DNA of 64,000 nt. It comes from Corynebacterium efficiens YS-314. GTDB taxonomy: Bacteria > Actinomycetota > Actinomycetes > Mycobacteriales > Mycobacteriaceae. Below are positions 27,764-36,562 of the stretch, piece after piece. Where the stretch lies: positions 1,550,001-1,614,000 of the forward strand of contig NC_004369.1 in the NCBI RefSeq assembly GCF_000011305.1, written 5' to 3'. Numbering within the stretch: position 1 is the first letter of the stretch; every line of letters starts with the position of its first letter. Position numbers and translations under genes: made by a program. The notes under the pieces were generated by a model that saw only the letters and a list, made by a program, of their open reading frames with translations, did not search any database and had not been told where the DNA came from.

Positions 27764-28285
27764 ATCAGCGCTGAAGCTCGCATCAATGAGCGTATCCGAG
27801 TTCCCGAGGTCCGTCTTGTCGGTCCCAATGGTGAGCAGGTAGGCATCGTCCGTATTGAGGATGCTCGCAAGCTCGCGTTCGACGCAGATCTTGATCTGGT
27901 CGAGGTTGCACCCACTGCCAAGCCACCGGTCTGCAAGATCATGGACTACGGAAAGTTCAAGTACGAAGCAGCCCAAAAGGCCCGCGAGTCACGCAAGAAT
28001 CAGCAGCAGACCGTAGTCAAGGAGCAGAAGCTTCGTCCCAAGATCGATGATCATGATTATGAGACGAAGAAGAGCAATGTGATCCGCTTCCTGGAGAAGG
28101 GATCCAAGGTCAAGGTCACGATCATGTTCCGTGGTCGTGAGCAGGCCCGACCAGAACTTGGCTACAGGCTCCTCGAGCGTCTGGCAAATGACGTAGCCGA
28201 ATACGGTGTCGTCGAAACCCGTGCGAAGCAGGATGGCCGCAACATGACGATGGTCATCGGTCCGCTCCGCAAGGGCAAGAAATAA
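27764..28285 (+). CDS. infC: translation initiation factor IF-3, ATC start
   Basis: Binds the 30S subunit and checks start-codon/initiator-tRNA pairing. 173 aa if started at ATC 27764. That start is chosen because AGAGGAG (27752-27758) lies 5 bp before it and the protein then begins '[20 protein letters not shown]', as IF-3 should. The open frame further upstream gives non-homologous residues. Other motifs are '[21 protein letters not shown]' (linker helix, residues ~63-83) and '[15 protein letters not shown]'. A rare start codon in infC is known to let IF-3 repress its own synthesis in other bacteria; ATC here fits that. First gene of infC-rpmI-rplT. Confidence 0.96.
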   Translation: MSAEARINERIRVPEVRLVGPNGEQVGIVRIEDARKLAFDADLDLVEVAPTAKPPVCKIMDYGKFKYEAAQKARESRKNQQQTVVKEQKLRPKIDDHDYETKKSNVIRFLEKGSKVKVTIMFRGREQARPELGYRLLERLANDVAEYGVVETRAKQDGRNMTMVIGPLRKGKK

Positions 28286-28313
28286 ACACGATTAGGGTTT
28301 AAGGACAACTTTC

Positions 28314-28508
28314 ATGAAGAACAAGACCCACAAGGGCACCGCTAAGCGCGTCAAGGTGACTGGTTCCGGCAAGCTCGTCCGCGAGCAGGCTAACCGTCGC
28401 CACCTCCTCGAGGGCAAGCCCTCCACCCGCACCCGTCGCCTGAAGGGCATCGTCGAGGTTTCCCCCGCGGACACCAAGCGCATGAAGCGCCTGCTCGGCA
28501 AGGCGTAA
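28314..28508 (+). CDS. rpmI: 50S ribosomal protein L35
   Basis: 64 aa, very basic: '[20 protein letters not shown]' start and '[17 protein letters not shown]', the L35 signature. Usual length. It lies 28 bp after infC and 59 bp before rplT in the conserved ribosomal operon; expression should follow the leader upstream of infC. Confidence 0.98.
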   Translation: MKNKTHKGTAKRVKVTGSGKLVREQANRRHLLEGKPSTRTRRLKGIVEVSPADTKRMKRLLGKA

Positions 28509-28567
28509 TAGACGCTTCCGTCTACACCCATTCCACTTTTCAAGATCAGATTTAAGGAAGTACCACC

Positions 28568-28954
28568 GTGGCACGTGTCAAGCGGTCCGTCAACGCTAAG
28601 AAGAAGCGTCGCGAAATTCTGAAGTCCGCAAAGGGCTACCGCGGCCAGCGCTCCCGCCTCTACCGTAAGGCGAAGGAACAGTGGCTGCACTCCATGACCT
28701 ACGCGTACCGCGATCGTCGCGCACGCAAGGGTGAGTTCCGCAAGCTGTGGATCCAGCGCATCAACGCCGCTGCCCGCATGAACGGCATCACCTACAACCG
28801 TCTCATCCAGGGCCTGCGCCTTGCTGAGATCGAGGTCGACCGCAAGATCCTCGCCGATCTGGCTGTCAACGACTTCGCTGCCTTCTCCGCCATCTGCGAG
28901 GCTGCCAAGGCTGCCCTGCCGGAGGATGTCAACGCACCGAAGGCTGCTGCATAA
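28568..28954 (+). CDS. rplT: 50S ribosomal protein L20
   Basis: 128 aa; needed early in 50S assembly. Starts GTG. '[20 protein letters not shown]' and '[16 protein letters not shown]' form the basic N-terminal extension that enters 23S RNA. '[18 protein letters not shown]' is the L20 signature. In other bacteria L20 also represses the infC operon by binding its leader. Last gene of the operon, followed by a strong terminator. Confidence 0.98.
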   Translation: MARVKRSVNAKKKRREILKSAKGYRGQRSRLYRKAKEQWLHSMTYAYRDRRARKGEFRKLWIQRINAAARMNGITYNRLIQGLRLAEIEVDRKILADLAVNDFAAFSAICEAAKAALPEDVNAPKAAA

Positions 28955-28985
28955 GACACTGCCTAGAGCAGTGCCTGCACACTAG

Positions 28986-29045
28986 GAACCTGTCCCTCCC
29001 CGTCACCCGGTCTATCCGGGCGCGCGGTGGGGGACAGGTTCTTTT
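28986..29045 (+). terminator. terminator of infC-rpmI-rplT
   Basis: GAACCTGTCCC (28986-28996) pairs with GGGACAGGTTC (29031-29041), followed by TTTTG. Confidence 0.85.
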
Positions 29046-29178
29046 GTCTACCCTTGCGACGAAGTGATCAACTCCTGTGCGGCCACTGTCTTTCAGCCAG
29101 CAGGGAGCAAAGATTGATTTTCGGTCAGGTAGTTCCGGAGATCCTGAAGGCACCGCCACCGAGGTCTGCTTGTAATAC

Positions 29179-30393
29179 TCAGTCAGCTACTTGGTAAGGA
29201 ACATCAATCCCCAAGTGTTGAATGACGACACATTGGTTTATCAACTGCGGTTTAATGATTCGCTTATCAACAACGGCCACCTTATCTGGATATTCAACAA
29301 ATCGGTCGGCACTGATCACGAACGTTTTAGAATCATGACCGGCTGCATCTAGAATCGCTTCGTCTGCACTCTCTTTATTAGCCATTACATTAACTCTTAC
29401 GTCAGGCAATTGGCTTCTCAGATCAGCGTCATCTCGCAAGTCCAGTTTCTTCAAAATCGACCCATCAAATACCACGGTAAGTTCGTACTTCTTCTGCAGT
29501 TCTGCGCAGAGGTTCTGTAACGCAACCAACCCGATGAAATGAGACTCTTCATAACAAAGGTTGCTGCCATCGATGATTAATGATGCCACTTCTTGAGCAT
29601 CCCGCAGTAAGATTTCCTCAATCCTCAGCTCCAACTTTTTCGCATCGCGTTTTCTGCTGTCGATCGTTCTTTTATCCCTACTCAGAGAATTTTGAGGTGA
29701 TCCATTATCCAGGACCCGCTCAGACTCCTCGTGAATCTTCTTCCGTTCGAATCGACCTGCATCACCGGGGGACTGGTTCAACCGAGCGACTAGTTTTTCA
29801 GCTTTGTTAATTCTGTCTTGTAGATAGTCAATTTCCTGCCAAGTCTTTGTCAGCTCTCTTTCTAGTAATTCTAGCTTTGCATCTAATACAGCTTTCCGCT
29901 TGAGCACCTCACTGAGCTCGACATACTCGCTTCCGATTTTGTGGACAGAATCAGCGAGTTCCATTTCTAATTCTGAAAGATCAAGAGAGGAATATCGGTG
30001 GAGGAGTTCACTTCTGGAAGCCACCTCTCCGCGCAATTCACTCAGCTTCTGTTCTTGCTCACTTTTTCTAGCTAGTTTCTTTCGTAGCGGGTCCGACGTG
30101 TCGTCTTTCTTGTCCCATATGATGGAAATCCAGCCTATGGATTTTCTCTTACCAGAGTGGGCCTGTTCCGATGCCTTCTTTTCGAGCTTCAGGATCTCAG
30201 AATCAAGCGACTTGATACTCTTAACAAGGTCTCTTTCGGTAGCTGACATCTCTTTGACTTCTCGAGTCACAGCCGACATATCAAAAGACTTGTACCAATG
30301 CAGTTGTGCTCGGAGGTCTTCCACCTCAGCACTATACTGCTCGATGAGTGCCTCTAGCTCTTGTTCTTTGACCGTGTATGGATTGTCGATCAT
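29179..30393 (-). CDS. coiled-coil protein with C-terminal PIN/NYN-like nuclease domain
   Basis: 404 aa of unknown function. Residues ~1-250 are almost entirely heptad-like, charged helix ('VKEQELEALIEQYSAEVEDL', 'KSIKSLDSEILKLEKKASEQ', 'LELLERELTKTWQEIDYLQD'), with a small break 'SIGWISIIWDKKD' near 85-97. Residues ~265-404 have the spaced acidic pattern of PIN/NYN ribonucleases: 'ASLIIDGSNLCYE', 'LTVVFDGSILKKLDL', 'ANKESADEAILDAAG' and 'TFVISADRFVEYPDKVAVVD'. The four Asp/Glu positions would hold the metal ions. The gene is AT-richer than its neighbours and stands alone between the rplT terminator and a copper-storage-like gene, suggesting transfer. A role in RNA decay or phage defence is possible, but unsupported by neighbours. 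No signal peptide or membrane segment. Confidence 0.68.
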   Translation of the reverse strand: MIDNPYTVKEQELEALIEQYSAEVEDLRAQLHWYKSFDMSAVTREVKEMSATERDLVKSIKSLDSEILKLEKKASEQAHSGKRKSIGWISIIWDKKDDTSDPLRKKLARKSEQEQKLSELRGEVASRSELLHRYSSLDLSELEMELADSVHKIGSEYVELSEVLKRKAVLDAKLELLERELTKTWQEIDYLQDRINKAEKLVARLNQSPGDAGRFERKKIHEESERVLDNGSPQNSLSRDKRTIDSRKRDAKKLELRIEEILLRDAQEVASLIIDGSNLCYEESHFIGLVALQNLCAELQKKYELTVVFDGSILKKLDLRDDADLRSQLPDVRVNVMANKESADEAILDAAGHDSKTFVISADRFVEYPDKVAVVDKRIIKPQLINQCVVIQHLGIDVPYQVAD

Positions 30394-30740
30394 AGCTCTA
30401 CTCTATCCATTGAGATCCAAGCCTGTACCATTTCCGTCCCAGTCCCGTCTTCCTCTTTATATCGAGTTGAAAAGTTCGAAGGACGTAAAATCAGCACACG
30501 AGCAAGTGAGGCGATTCTCTTCACCCGTGAACGGGCGCTGTTCACGGGAATACAAAGAGTCTTACCGAGACTGACGGTGCGGAAATGACAAATCTCTAAG
30601 GGGCTGAAGGATAATTTGCCATTCAGGGTGGGAATTAGGGTGATTCTGAAGTCGGAACTTCGGTCGGTTTCGGGTTAAGCAAAACTCTTTGGCATAGCGC
30701 TCACCTGATATTCTTCACCTGTCGCGAGCTCGATGCAGGA
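30394..30740. other. intergenic region with one inverted repeat
   Basis: About 350 bp without a credible gene. CCCGTGAAC (30524-30532) and GTTCACGGG (30540-30548) form a perfect 9-bp hairpin with a 7-nt loop and no T-tract, so it may be an operator or a structured remnant. The stretch near the coiled-coil gene remains AT-rich. Confidence 0.5.
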
Positions 30741-31148
30741 TTAGCTGATAGTGGCCAGCAGCTCGATGCAGGCCTTCTCGCAGCGGCGGCAGGCCTCCGC
30801 GCACAGCCGGCAGTGCTCATCGTGGTCGGCGTGGCGCTCGCATTCCTCGGCGCAGGCGGCGCACGCGGCGATGCAGGCGTTGAGCTGGGCGCGGACCACG
30901 GTCAGGTTGCTGCCCGTGCGCCGGCTGAGCACGGCGACGGTGGTGGCGCAGATGTCGGCGCAATCCAGGTCGGTGCGGATGCAGTTGCGCATCTCGGCCA
31001 CCGCGTCCTCGGCCAGGCAGGCGTCGGCGCAGGCGGTGCAGGTCTGGGCGCAGGCGCCCGCGGCCTCCAGGACCTCAGCGAGCTTGTCGACGTCGAGACC
31101 ATCCGTAGGGTTGGGGTGTGCGGTGATCATGGCGTGGATGTTGTTCAT
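30741..31148 (-). CDS. Cys-rich four-helix-bundle copper-binding protein (Csp/DUF326 type)
   Basis: 135 aa with about 20 Cys spaced 3-4 apart along predicted helices: 'CAQTCTACADACLAED', 'CIRTDLDCADICATT', 'LNACIAACAACAEECERHAD', 'HCRLCAEACRRCEKACIEL'. This is the pattern of Csp copper storage proteins, whose Cys line the core of a four-helix bundle and hold many Cu(I) ions. No signal peptide, so probably cytosolic storage (Csp3-like). It stands alone; no copper transporter or regulator is next to it in the window. The metal is inferred from the family. Confidence 0.82.
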   Translation of the reverse strand: MNNIHAMITAHPNPTDGLDVDKLAEVLEAAGACAQTCTACADACLAEDAVAEMRNCIRTDLDCADICATTVAVLSRRTGSNLTVVRAQLNACIAACAACAEECERHADHDEHCRLCAEACRRCEKACIELLATIS

Positions 31149-31240
31149 GGTGCCTCCTCAGGGGGTCGGTCGTTGGTGTCGGGGTTTTCACCGCCCGAGG
31201 GTAGCGAAAAGCCGCGGTGGGGCACAGTGGCTACGCTGAC

Positions 31241-31259
31241 TTCACCTGTCGTTCACCGC
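31241..31259 (+). promoter_or_regulatory. PhoR-like tandem repeat upstream of ugpA
   Basis: TTCACCTG (31241-31248) and TTCACCGC (31252-31259) are 8-bp direct repeats separated by 3 bp, the layout described for PhoR binding sites in C. glutamicum. An AT-rich -10-like sequence (ATTTATAAC) follows at 31277-31285. Phosphate control is inferred from this and from the ugp gene content. Confidence 0.6.
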
Positions 31260-31344
31260 AAACTCATGGTCTAGATATTTATAACCTCATCAATTCATAT
31301 AGAGATCACCATTCCGACACCTGGGTCTCCTAACATTCCCTCTC

Positions 31345-32274
31345 GTGTCCACAACTCTTCTTGAGCCGGAAGTGGACGATCTCAGAAAGAAAGCCAAACG
31401 TTCCCGCAGGAACGAGTGGTGGTTGGCTGCTGTCCTGTTGGCGCCCAACCTGCTGCTCCTGGCCCTTTTCACCTATCGTCCCCTTCTGGACAACTTCCGT
31501 CTGTCCTTCTTCAGTTGGAACATCTCCTCACCGACCTCCACCTTCATCGGGCTGGACAACTACATTGAGTTCTTCACCCGCGCGGACACCGCGCAGGTGG
31601 TGCTCAACACCGTGGTGTTCACCTTCTTCGCGGTCGCCGGTTCGATGTTCTTCGGCCTGGCTCTGGCAATGCTGCTGGATCAGAAACTCCGGGGCCGGAA
31701 CTTCGTCCGGTCCATGGTGTTCGCGCCGTTCGTGATCTCCGGTGCCGCCGTCGGTGTGGCGTTCCAATTCGTCTTCGACCCCAATTTCGGCCTCGTGCAG
31801 GATCTGCTCGGCCGCCTCGGGGTGGATACGCCCAACTTCTACCAGGACCCCAACTGGGCCATGTTCATGGTGACCTTCACCTTCATCTGGAAGAACCTGG
31901 GCTACTCCTTCGTCATCTACCTCGCCGCCCTGCAGGGGCTCAACCGGGACCTCGCGGAGGCGGCCGCTGTCGACGGTGCCAGTGCGTGGACCAGATTCTG
32001 GCGCGTCACCCTGCCGCAGCTGCGCCCCACCACCTTCTTCCTGTCCATCACCGTGCTGCTCAGCTCCGTGCAGGTCTTCGACATCATCCACACGATGACC
32101 AGGGGCGGCCCGCTGGGCAACGGAACCACGACACTGGTGTACCAGGTCTATACCGAGACCTTCACCAACTACCGGGCCGGATACGGCGCGACGGTGTCCA
32201 CCATCCTCTTCCTCACCCTCCTGATCATCACCGCCATCCAGGTCCGCTATATGGATAGGGGGGCCAGGAAATAA
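31345..32274 (+). CDS. ugpA: glycerol-3-phosphate ABC transporter permease UgpA
   Basis: Inner-membrane permease of the sn-glycerol-3-phosphate importer, 309 aa, six predicted membrane helices. The EAA loop contacting the ATPase is 'YLAALQGLNRDLAEAAAVDG' near residue 200, followed by 'ASAWTRFWRVTLPQLRP'. GTG start. It is the first gene of ugpAEBC; its stop overlaps the ugpE ATG by 1 base. In C. glutamicum the same operon is induced by phosphate starvation; the tandem repeat upstream suggests the same here. Confidence 0.92.
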   Translation: MSTTLLEPEVDDLRKKAKRSRRNEWWLAAVLLAPNLLLLALFTYRPLLDNFRLSFFSWNISSPTSTFIGLDNYIEFFTRADTAQVVLNTVVFTFFAVAGSMFFGLALAMLLDQKLRGRNFVRSMVFAPFVISGAAVGVAFQFVFDPNFGLVQDLLGRLGVDTPNFYQDPNWAMFMVTFTFIWKNLGYSFVIYLAALQGLNRDLAEAAAVDGASAWTRFWRVTLPQLRPTTFFLSITVLLSSVQVFDIIHTMTRGGPLGNGTTTLVYQVYTETFTNYRAGYGATVSTILFLTLLIITAIQVRYMDRGARK

Positions 32275-33110
32275 TGATTGCCACCGACCGCGGTCCACTC
32301 ATCAAGATCATGGGATATGCGAGCATGATCCTCGCCGTGGTGTTCATCGGCCTGCCCCTGGTGTTCATCGTGCTCACCAGCTTCAAACAGCAGTCCGAGA
32401 TCTACACCCAGCCGGTGACCTGGCTGCCGGAGCAGTTCAACTTCGACAACTACCGCAATGTCTTCGACCGGGTGCCGTTTTTCGACTACTTCCGCAACTC
32501 GATCCTGATCACCATCATCCTGTGCACCATCAAGATCATCCTGGGCATCATCTCCGCCTACGCACTGGCGATCCTGCGCTTCCCGGGGAGGAACCTGGTG
32601 TTCCTCCTGGTCATCTCCGCACTGATGGTGCCGTCCGAGGTGACGGTGATCTCCAACTACGCGCTGGTCAGCCAGCTCGGGTGGCGTGACACCTACCAGG
32701 GCATCATCATCCCGCTGGCGGGTATCGCCTTCGGCACCTTCCTCATGCGCAACCACTTCATGTCCATTCCCCACGAGCTGATCGAGGCAGCACGCATGGA
32801 CCACTGCGGCCACTTCAGGCTGCTGTGGAAGGTGCTGCTGCCCATCTCCCTGCCCACCATCGTGGCATTTTCCATGATCACCATCGTCAACGAATGGAAC
32901 CAGTACCTGTGGCCGTTCCTGATGGCGGAAACCGAGGCCTCGGCGACCCTGCCGATCGGCCTGACCATGCTGCAGAACAACGAGGGCGTCTCCAACTGGG
33001 GACCGGTCATGGCGGCCACCATCATGACCATGCTCCCGGTCCTGGTGATGTTCCTCGCCCTGCAGCAGTACATGATCAAGGGCCTGATCTCGGGTGCGGT
33101 CAAGGGGTAA
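32274..33110 (+). CDS. ugpE: glycerol-3-phosphate ABC transporter permease UgpE
   Basis: Second permease, 278 aa, six predicted helices. The EAA loop 'HELIEAARMDHCGHFRLLWK' is near residue 165-185 and 'IVNEWNQYLWPFLMAETEAS' is typical of UgpE/MalG-type permeases. Translation is coupled to ugpA through the TAATG overlap. Together with UgpA it forms the membrane channel; UgpC powers it and the lipoprotein UgpB delivers substrate. Confidence 0.93.
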   Translation: MIATDRGPLIKIMGYASMILAVVFIGLPLVFIVLTSFKQQSEIYTQPVTWLPEQFNFDNYRNVFDRVPFFDYFRNSILITIILCTIKIILGIISAYALAILRFPGRNLVFLLVISALMVPSEVTVISNYALVSQLGWRDTYQGIIIPLAGIAFGTFLMRNHFMSIPHELIEAARMDHCGHFRLLWKVLLPISLPTIVAFSMITIVNEWNQYLWPFLMAETEASATLPIGLTMLQNNEGVSNWGPVMAATIMTMLPVLVMFLALQQYMIKGLISGAVKG

Positions 33111-33187
33111 ACCCCCGGGACACCCACCCGCAACAACTGAATAACCCACCCCGTTTAACACCCTTTCTGAAAGGTCACCGAAGACCC

Positions 33188-34513
33188 ATGTCTTTCAATC
33201 CACAGCTGAGCCGCCGCCACTTCCTCGCCGCCGTCGGTGTCGCCGGCGCCGGAGCCACCCTGACCGCCTGTGCCGGTACCGGTGCCAGCACCGACACCGC
33301 CGATGCCACCACCGCCGAGGGTGCGACCAACACCATCGTCTGGTGGTCCAACCACCCCGGTAACTCCAAGGACGTGGAGCTGGAGATCATCTCCCGCTTC
33401 GAGGAGGAGAACCCGGACCTGACGGTCCAGCTTGTCGACGCCGGCGCCAATTACGCCGAGGTCTCCCAGAAGTTCAACGCCGCCCTGTCCGGCGGTGACC
33501 TCCCCGATGTGGTCGTGCTCTCCGACACCGAGTGGTTCAACTTCGCCGTCAACGGTGCCACCGCCAACATCGACGAGGTGGCCAAGCGCAACAACATCGA
33601 TACCTCCTCCTACGTCGACTCCCTCTACAACGACTACGAGCACGACGGCGGACACTACGGACTGCCCTTCGCGCGTTCCACAACGCTGTTCTACTACAAC
33701 CGCGAGCTGTGGAATGAGGCCGGCCTGCCCGACCGCGGCCCGGAGTCCTGGCAGGAGTTCAGCGAATGGGGCCCGAAGATCCAGGAGGCCATGGACTCCG
33801 GGAAGGCCCTCGGCTGGGGCGACGCAGTCAACTACCTGTCCTGGACCTTCGAGGGTCCGATGTGGTCCCTCGGTGGCAACTACTCCGTGGGTTGGGAGTC
33901 CCGCCTGACCACCCCGGAGACCATCCGCTCTGTCGAGTGGCTCAAGTCCACCGTCGACGAGGGCTGGGCCACCGTGTCCACCGACCTCACCAACGAGTTC
34001 GCCACCGGCATCGTCGGTTCCTGCATCCAGTCCACCGGCAGCCTGGCCTCCGTCGAGGCGGCCGCCACCTTCGACTGGGCTGTGGCACCCCTGCCCAACC
34101 CGACCGGTGAGGGCGCCTGCCCGACCGGTGGCGCAGGTCTGGGTATCCCGTCCGGCATCTCCGAGGAGCGACAGGACAACGCCATCAAGTTCATCGACTT
34201 CCTCACCAACTCCGCCAACACCGGTTACTGGTCCCGCGAGACCGGTTACGTCCCGGTCCGCAAGGATGCCGCCGAGGATCCGGAGCACCGCGCATTCCTC
34301 GATGAGAACCCGGCCTACAACGTCGCCGTCGAGCAGCTGCCGGATACCCGCGTGCAGGACAACTACCGCGTGCTGCTGCCCAACGGTGACCGCACCATCG
34401 GCGACGCACTGGAGAAGATCCTGCTGACCGGGGCGGACATCGATGTCACCCTGGCCGAGACCGAGCAGCAGCTCGACACCATCTACAAGCGCGACATCGA
34501 ACCACTGCTCTAA
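33188..34513 (+). CDS. ugpB: glycerol-3-phosphate-binding lipoprotein UgpB
   Basis: 441-aa solute-binding protein anchored in the cell membrane. N-terminus 'QLSRRHFLAAVGVAGAGATL' followed by 'TACAG' shows a twin-arginine-like signal plus lipobox with Cys ~32. Mature protein has the type-1/UgpB fold: 'NTIVWWSNHPGNSKDVELEI', 'GGDLPDVVVLSDTEWFNFAV' and 'YYNRELWNEAGLP'. ATG 33188 is chosen because the signal begins there; the open frame runs far upstream through the end of ugpE but has no start signals. One CGTCGACAAGC copy sits at 33430-33440 as Leu-Val-Asp with a rare CTT codon. Confidence 0.93.
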   Translation: MSFNPQLSRRHFLAAVGVAGAGATLTACAGTGASTDTADATTAEGATNTIVWWSNHPGNSKDVELEIISRFEEENPDLTVQLVDAGANYAEVSQKFNAALSGGDLPDVVVLSDTEWFNFAVNGATANIDEVAKRNNIDTSSYVDSLYNDYEHDGGHYGLPFARSTTLFYYNRELWNEAGLPDRGPESWQEFSEWGPKIQEAMDSGKALGWGDAVNYLSWTFEGPMWSLGGNYSVGWESRLTTPETIRSVEWLKSTVDEGWATVSTDLTNEFATGIVGSCIQSTGSLASVEAAATFDWAVAPLPNPTGEGACPTGGAGLGIPSGISEERQDNAIKFIDFLTNSANTGYWSRETGYVPVRKDAAEDPEHRAFLDENPAYNVAVEQLPDTRVQDNYRVLLPNGDRTIGDALEKILLTGADIDVTLAETEQQLDTIYKRDIEPLL

Positions 34514-34552
34514 CAACCGTCCGCTTTCGTCAGTCAAGAAGGAAACAACACC

Positions 34553-35761
34553 ATGGCTTCCATCGTCTTCGACGGTGTCTCACGCATCTACTCCAAGGGC
34601 GCCCGCCCCGCGGTGGATAAACTCACCCTGGAAATCGCCGACGGGGAATTCCTCGTCCTGGTCGGACCGTCGGGATGTGGTAAATCCACCTCCCTGCGCA
34701 TGCTCGCCGGGCTCGAGCCCATCGACGAGGGCCGTCTGCTTATCGACGGCCGCGACGCCACCGGGTTGCGCCCCCAGGACCGCGATGTGGCCATGGTGTT
34801 CCAGAGCTACGCCCTGTACCCGAACATGACCGTCCGGCAGAACATGGGCTTTGCCCTGAAGAACCAGAAATACCCCAAGGACGAGATCAACCGGCGCGTC
34901 ACCGAGGCCTCACGCATCCTCCAGCTCGACCCCTACCTGGACCGCAAGCCGGCGGCCCTGTCGGGTGGTCAGCGCCAGCGTGTGGCCATGGGGCGCGCCA
35001 TCGTGCGTGAACCCGCCGTGTTCTGCATGGATGAACCGCTGTCCAACCTGGATGCGAAACTGCGGGTGTCCACCCGTGCGGAGATCTCCGCCCTCCAGCG
35101 CCGCATGGGGGTGACCACCGTCTATGTCACCCACGACCAGATCGAGGCCATGACCATGGGCGACCGCGTCGCGGTGCTGCTCCACGGGGTGCTGCAGCAG
35201 GTGGACACCCCGCAGAACCTCTACGACCATCCGGTCAATGCGTTTGTGGCCAGCTTCATCGGCTCGCCGTCGATGAACCTCATCGAGGGCACGATCCGGG
35301 GTGACTCCGTCAAGCTGGGTACCGGCATCACCATCCGGGTGCCCGGTGAGGTCGCCGCCCACATCCGCGGCAACCGCGCCGATTATGAGGGCCGGTCGGT
35401 CATCGTGGGTGCCCGCCCGGAGGCGATGTATCTGACCAGCCCCCAGGAATCGGGGGCGATCGCCTGCGAAGTCAGCCACATTGATGAACTGGGTGCTGAC
35501 TCCATGGTCTATGTCCGGGCCGCCGGGGTGAAAAACCCCAACACCGATGTCCTGGGCGAGGGCGTCCCGGAGGATATGCGCATCCAGGTCTCCCCGGCCG
35601 GTCAGCAGGACACCGCTGAACTGGGGATCCGGGTGGAACGCCACCACGGGCTGCGCCCGGGAGACGTCGTCCATGTGGTGGCGGCCCCGGACAGTGTCCA
35701 CCTCTTCGACGGCACCCATGGCCGCCGCGTCGGGGAGGGCACCAGCACCCTGGTTGGCTAA
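34553..35761 (+). CDS. ugpC: glycerol-3-phosphate ABC transporter ATPase UgpC
   Basis: 402-aa ATPase energising the importer. Walker A 'VGPSGCGKSTSLRMLAGL' (residues ~36-53), Q-loop 'VFQSYALYPNMTV', signature 'LSGGQRQRVAMGRAIVR', Walker B 'VFCMDEPLSNLDAKL', H-loop 'VYVTHDQIEAMTMGD', then the C-terminal OB-type TOBE domain ('IVGARPEAMYL') found in MalK/UgpC subunits. Last gene of ugpAEBC; its stop lies 2 bp from the stop of the convergent phosphodiesterase gene. Such ATPases can serve several sugar transporters, so the assignment rests mainly on the operon. Confidence 0.94.
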   Translation: MASIVFDGVSRIYSKGARPAVDKLTLEIADGEFLVLVGPSGCGKSTSLRMLAGLEPIDEGRLLIDGRDATGLRPQDRDVAMVFQSYALYPNMTVRQNMGFALKNQKYPKDEINRRVTEASRILQLDPYLDRKPAALSGGQRQRVAMGRAIVREPAVFCMDEPLSNLDAKLRVSTRAEISALQRRMGVTTVYVTHDQIEAMTMGDRVAVLLHGVLQQVDTPQNLYDHPVNAFVASFIGSPSMNLIEGTIRGDSVKLGTGITIRVPGEVAAHIRGNRADYEGRSVIVGARPEAMYLTSPQESGAIACEVSHIDELGADSMVYVRAAGVKNPNTDVLGEGVPEDMRIQVSPAGQQDTAELGIRVERHHGLRPGDVVHVVAAPDSVHLFDGTHGRRVGEGTSTLVG

Positions 35762-35763
35762 AC

Positions 35764-36474
35764 CTACCAGGTCAGGGGATGGGATTCCGGTGACCCCGGG
35801 CGGAAACGCCCGGGGTCACTGACCGTCGCAAAGTCCACACCGGCGGCCTCCACGACGGCCAGGGCGTGCTCATCACGGATGGTCCAGCACCCCACGCGCA
35901 CCCCGCGGGCGTGGTAGTTGGCCACCAGCTCCGGGGTGATCATCTCCCAGTGGGGGAGGAACGCCGCCAGGTTCGCCGCCGGGATCTCATCGAGGACATC
36001 GACATCCTGTGCCAGTTCGGCGCGCAGCACGCCCACCTGGGCCCCGGGCAGCCGGTCGGTCAGCTCCACCAGGGCGGCATCGTGGAAGGAGATGAACAGG
36101 ATCCGCTCCAGCTGTTCTGGTCGCCGACGGAACAGGTCAGCCAGCGGAGCCACCGCGCCTGGGGCCTTGATCTCCACCTGGATGGGCAGGTCGGTGGCTG
36201 CCAGGACCTCCTCCAGAGTGGGAACACTCTTGCCGTTGGTCAAGGTGATCTCCTTGATCTGTGCCGTCGTCAGGGAGGCCATCGGCGCATCCCGGTGTGG
36301 GGAGTCCGGGGCTGCCACCCGCCGGGCGGTGCGGTCGTGGATCACCACCAGTTGATTGTCCAGGCTCGCATGCACATCCAGTTCCACGGCATCGGCGGGC
36401 GGGGCAGCCAGGAAAGCGGCCATCGAGTTTTCCAGTTCCAGGTCTTCAGCACCACGGTGCGCCACGATATACAT
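35764..36474 (-). CDS. glpQ: glycerophosphoryl diester phosphodiesterase
   Basis: Cleaves glycerophosphodiesters to glycerol 3-phosphate and an alcohol, providing substrate for the neighbouring Ugp importer or using what it brings in. 236 aa from ATG 36474. 'YIVAHRGAEDLELENSMAAF' gives the catalytic His-Arg and the Glu/Asn; 'VELDVHASLDNQLVVIHDRT' gives the Glu-x-Asp and second His; 'IQVEIKAPG' also fits. No signal peptide, so cytoplasmic. Upstream in-frame starts add non-family residues and are not used. Its link to phosphate scavenging is inferred from the adjacent ugp operon. Confidence 0.88.
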   Translation of the reverse strand: MYIVAHRGAEDLELENSMAAFLAAPPADAVELDVHASLDNQLVVIHDRTARRVAAPDSPHRDAPMASLTTAQIKEITLTNGKSVPTLEEVLAATDLPIQVEIKAPGAVAPLADLFRRRPEQLERILFISFHDAALVELTDRLPGAQVGVLRAELAQDVDVLDEIPAANLAAFLPHWEMITPELVANYHARGVRVGCWTIRDEHALAVVEAAGVDFATVSDPGRFRPGSPESHPLTW

Positions 36475-36562
36475 GGGGGAAAATCTACGTGCCCCAGATG
36501 ACCGCCGCATCAACTTCACGTGAGCATCTATCGTGTCCACCCCGGCTGATAACGTTGACGCC

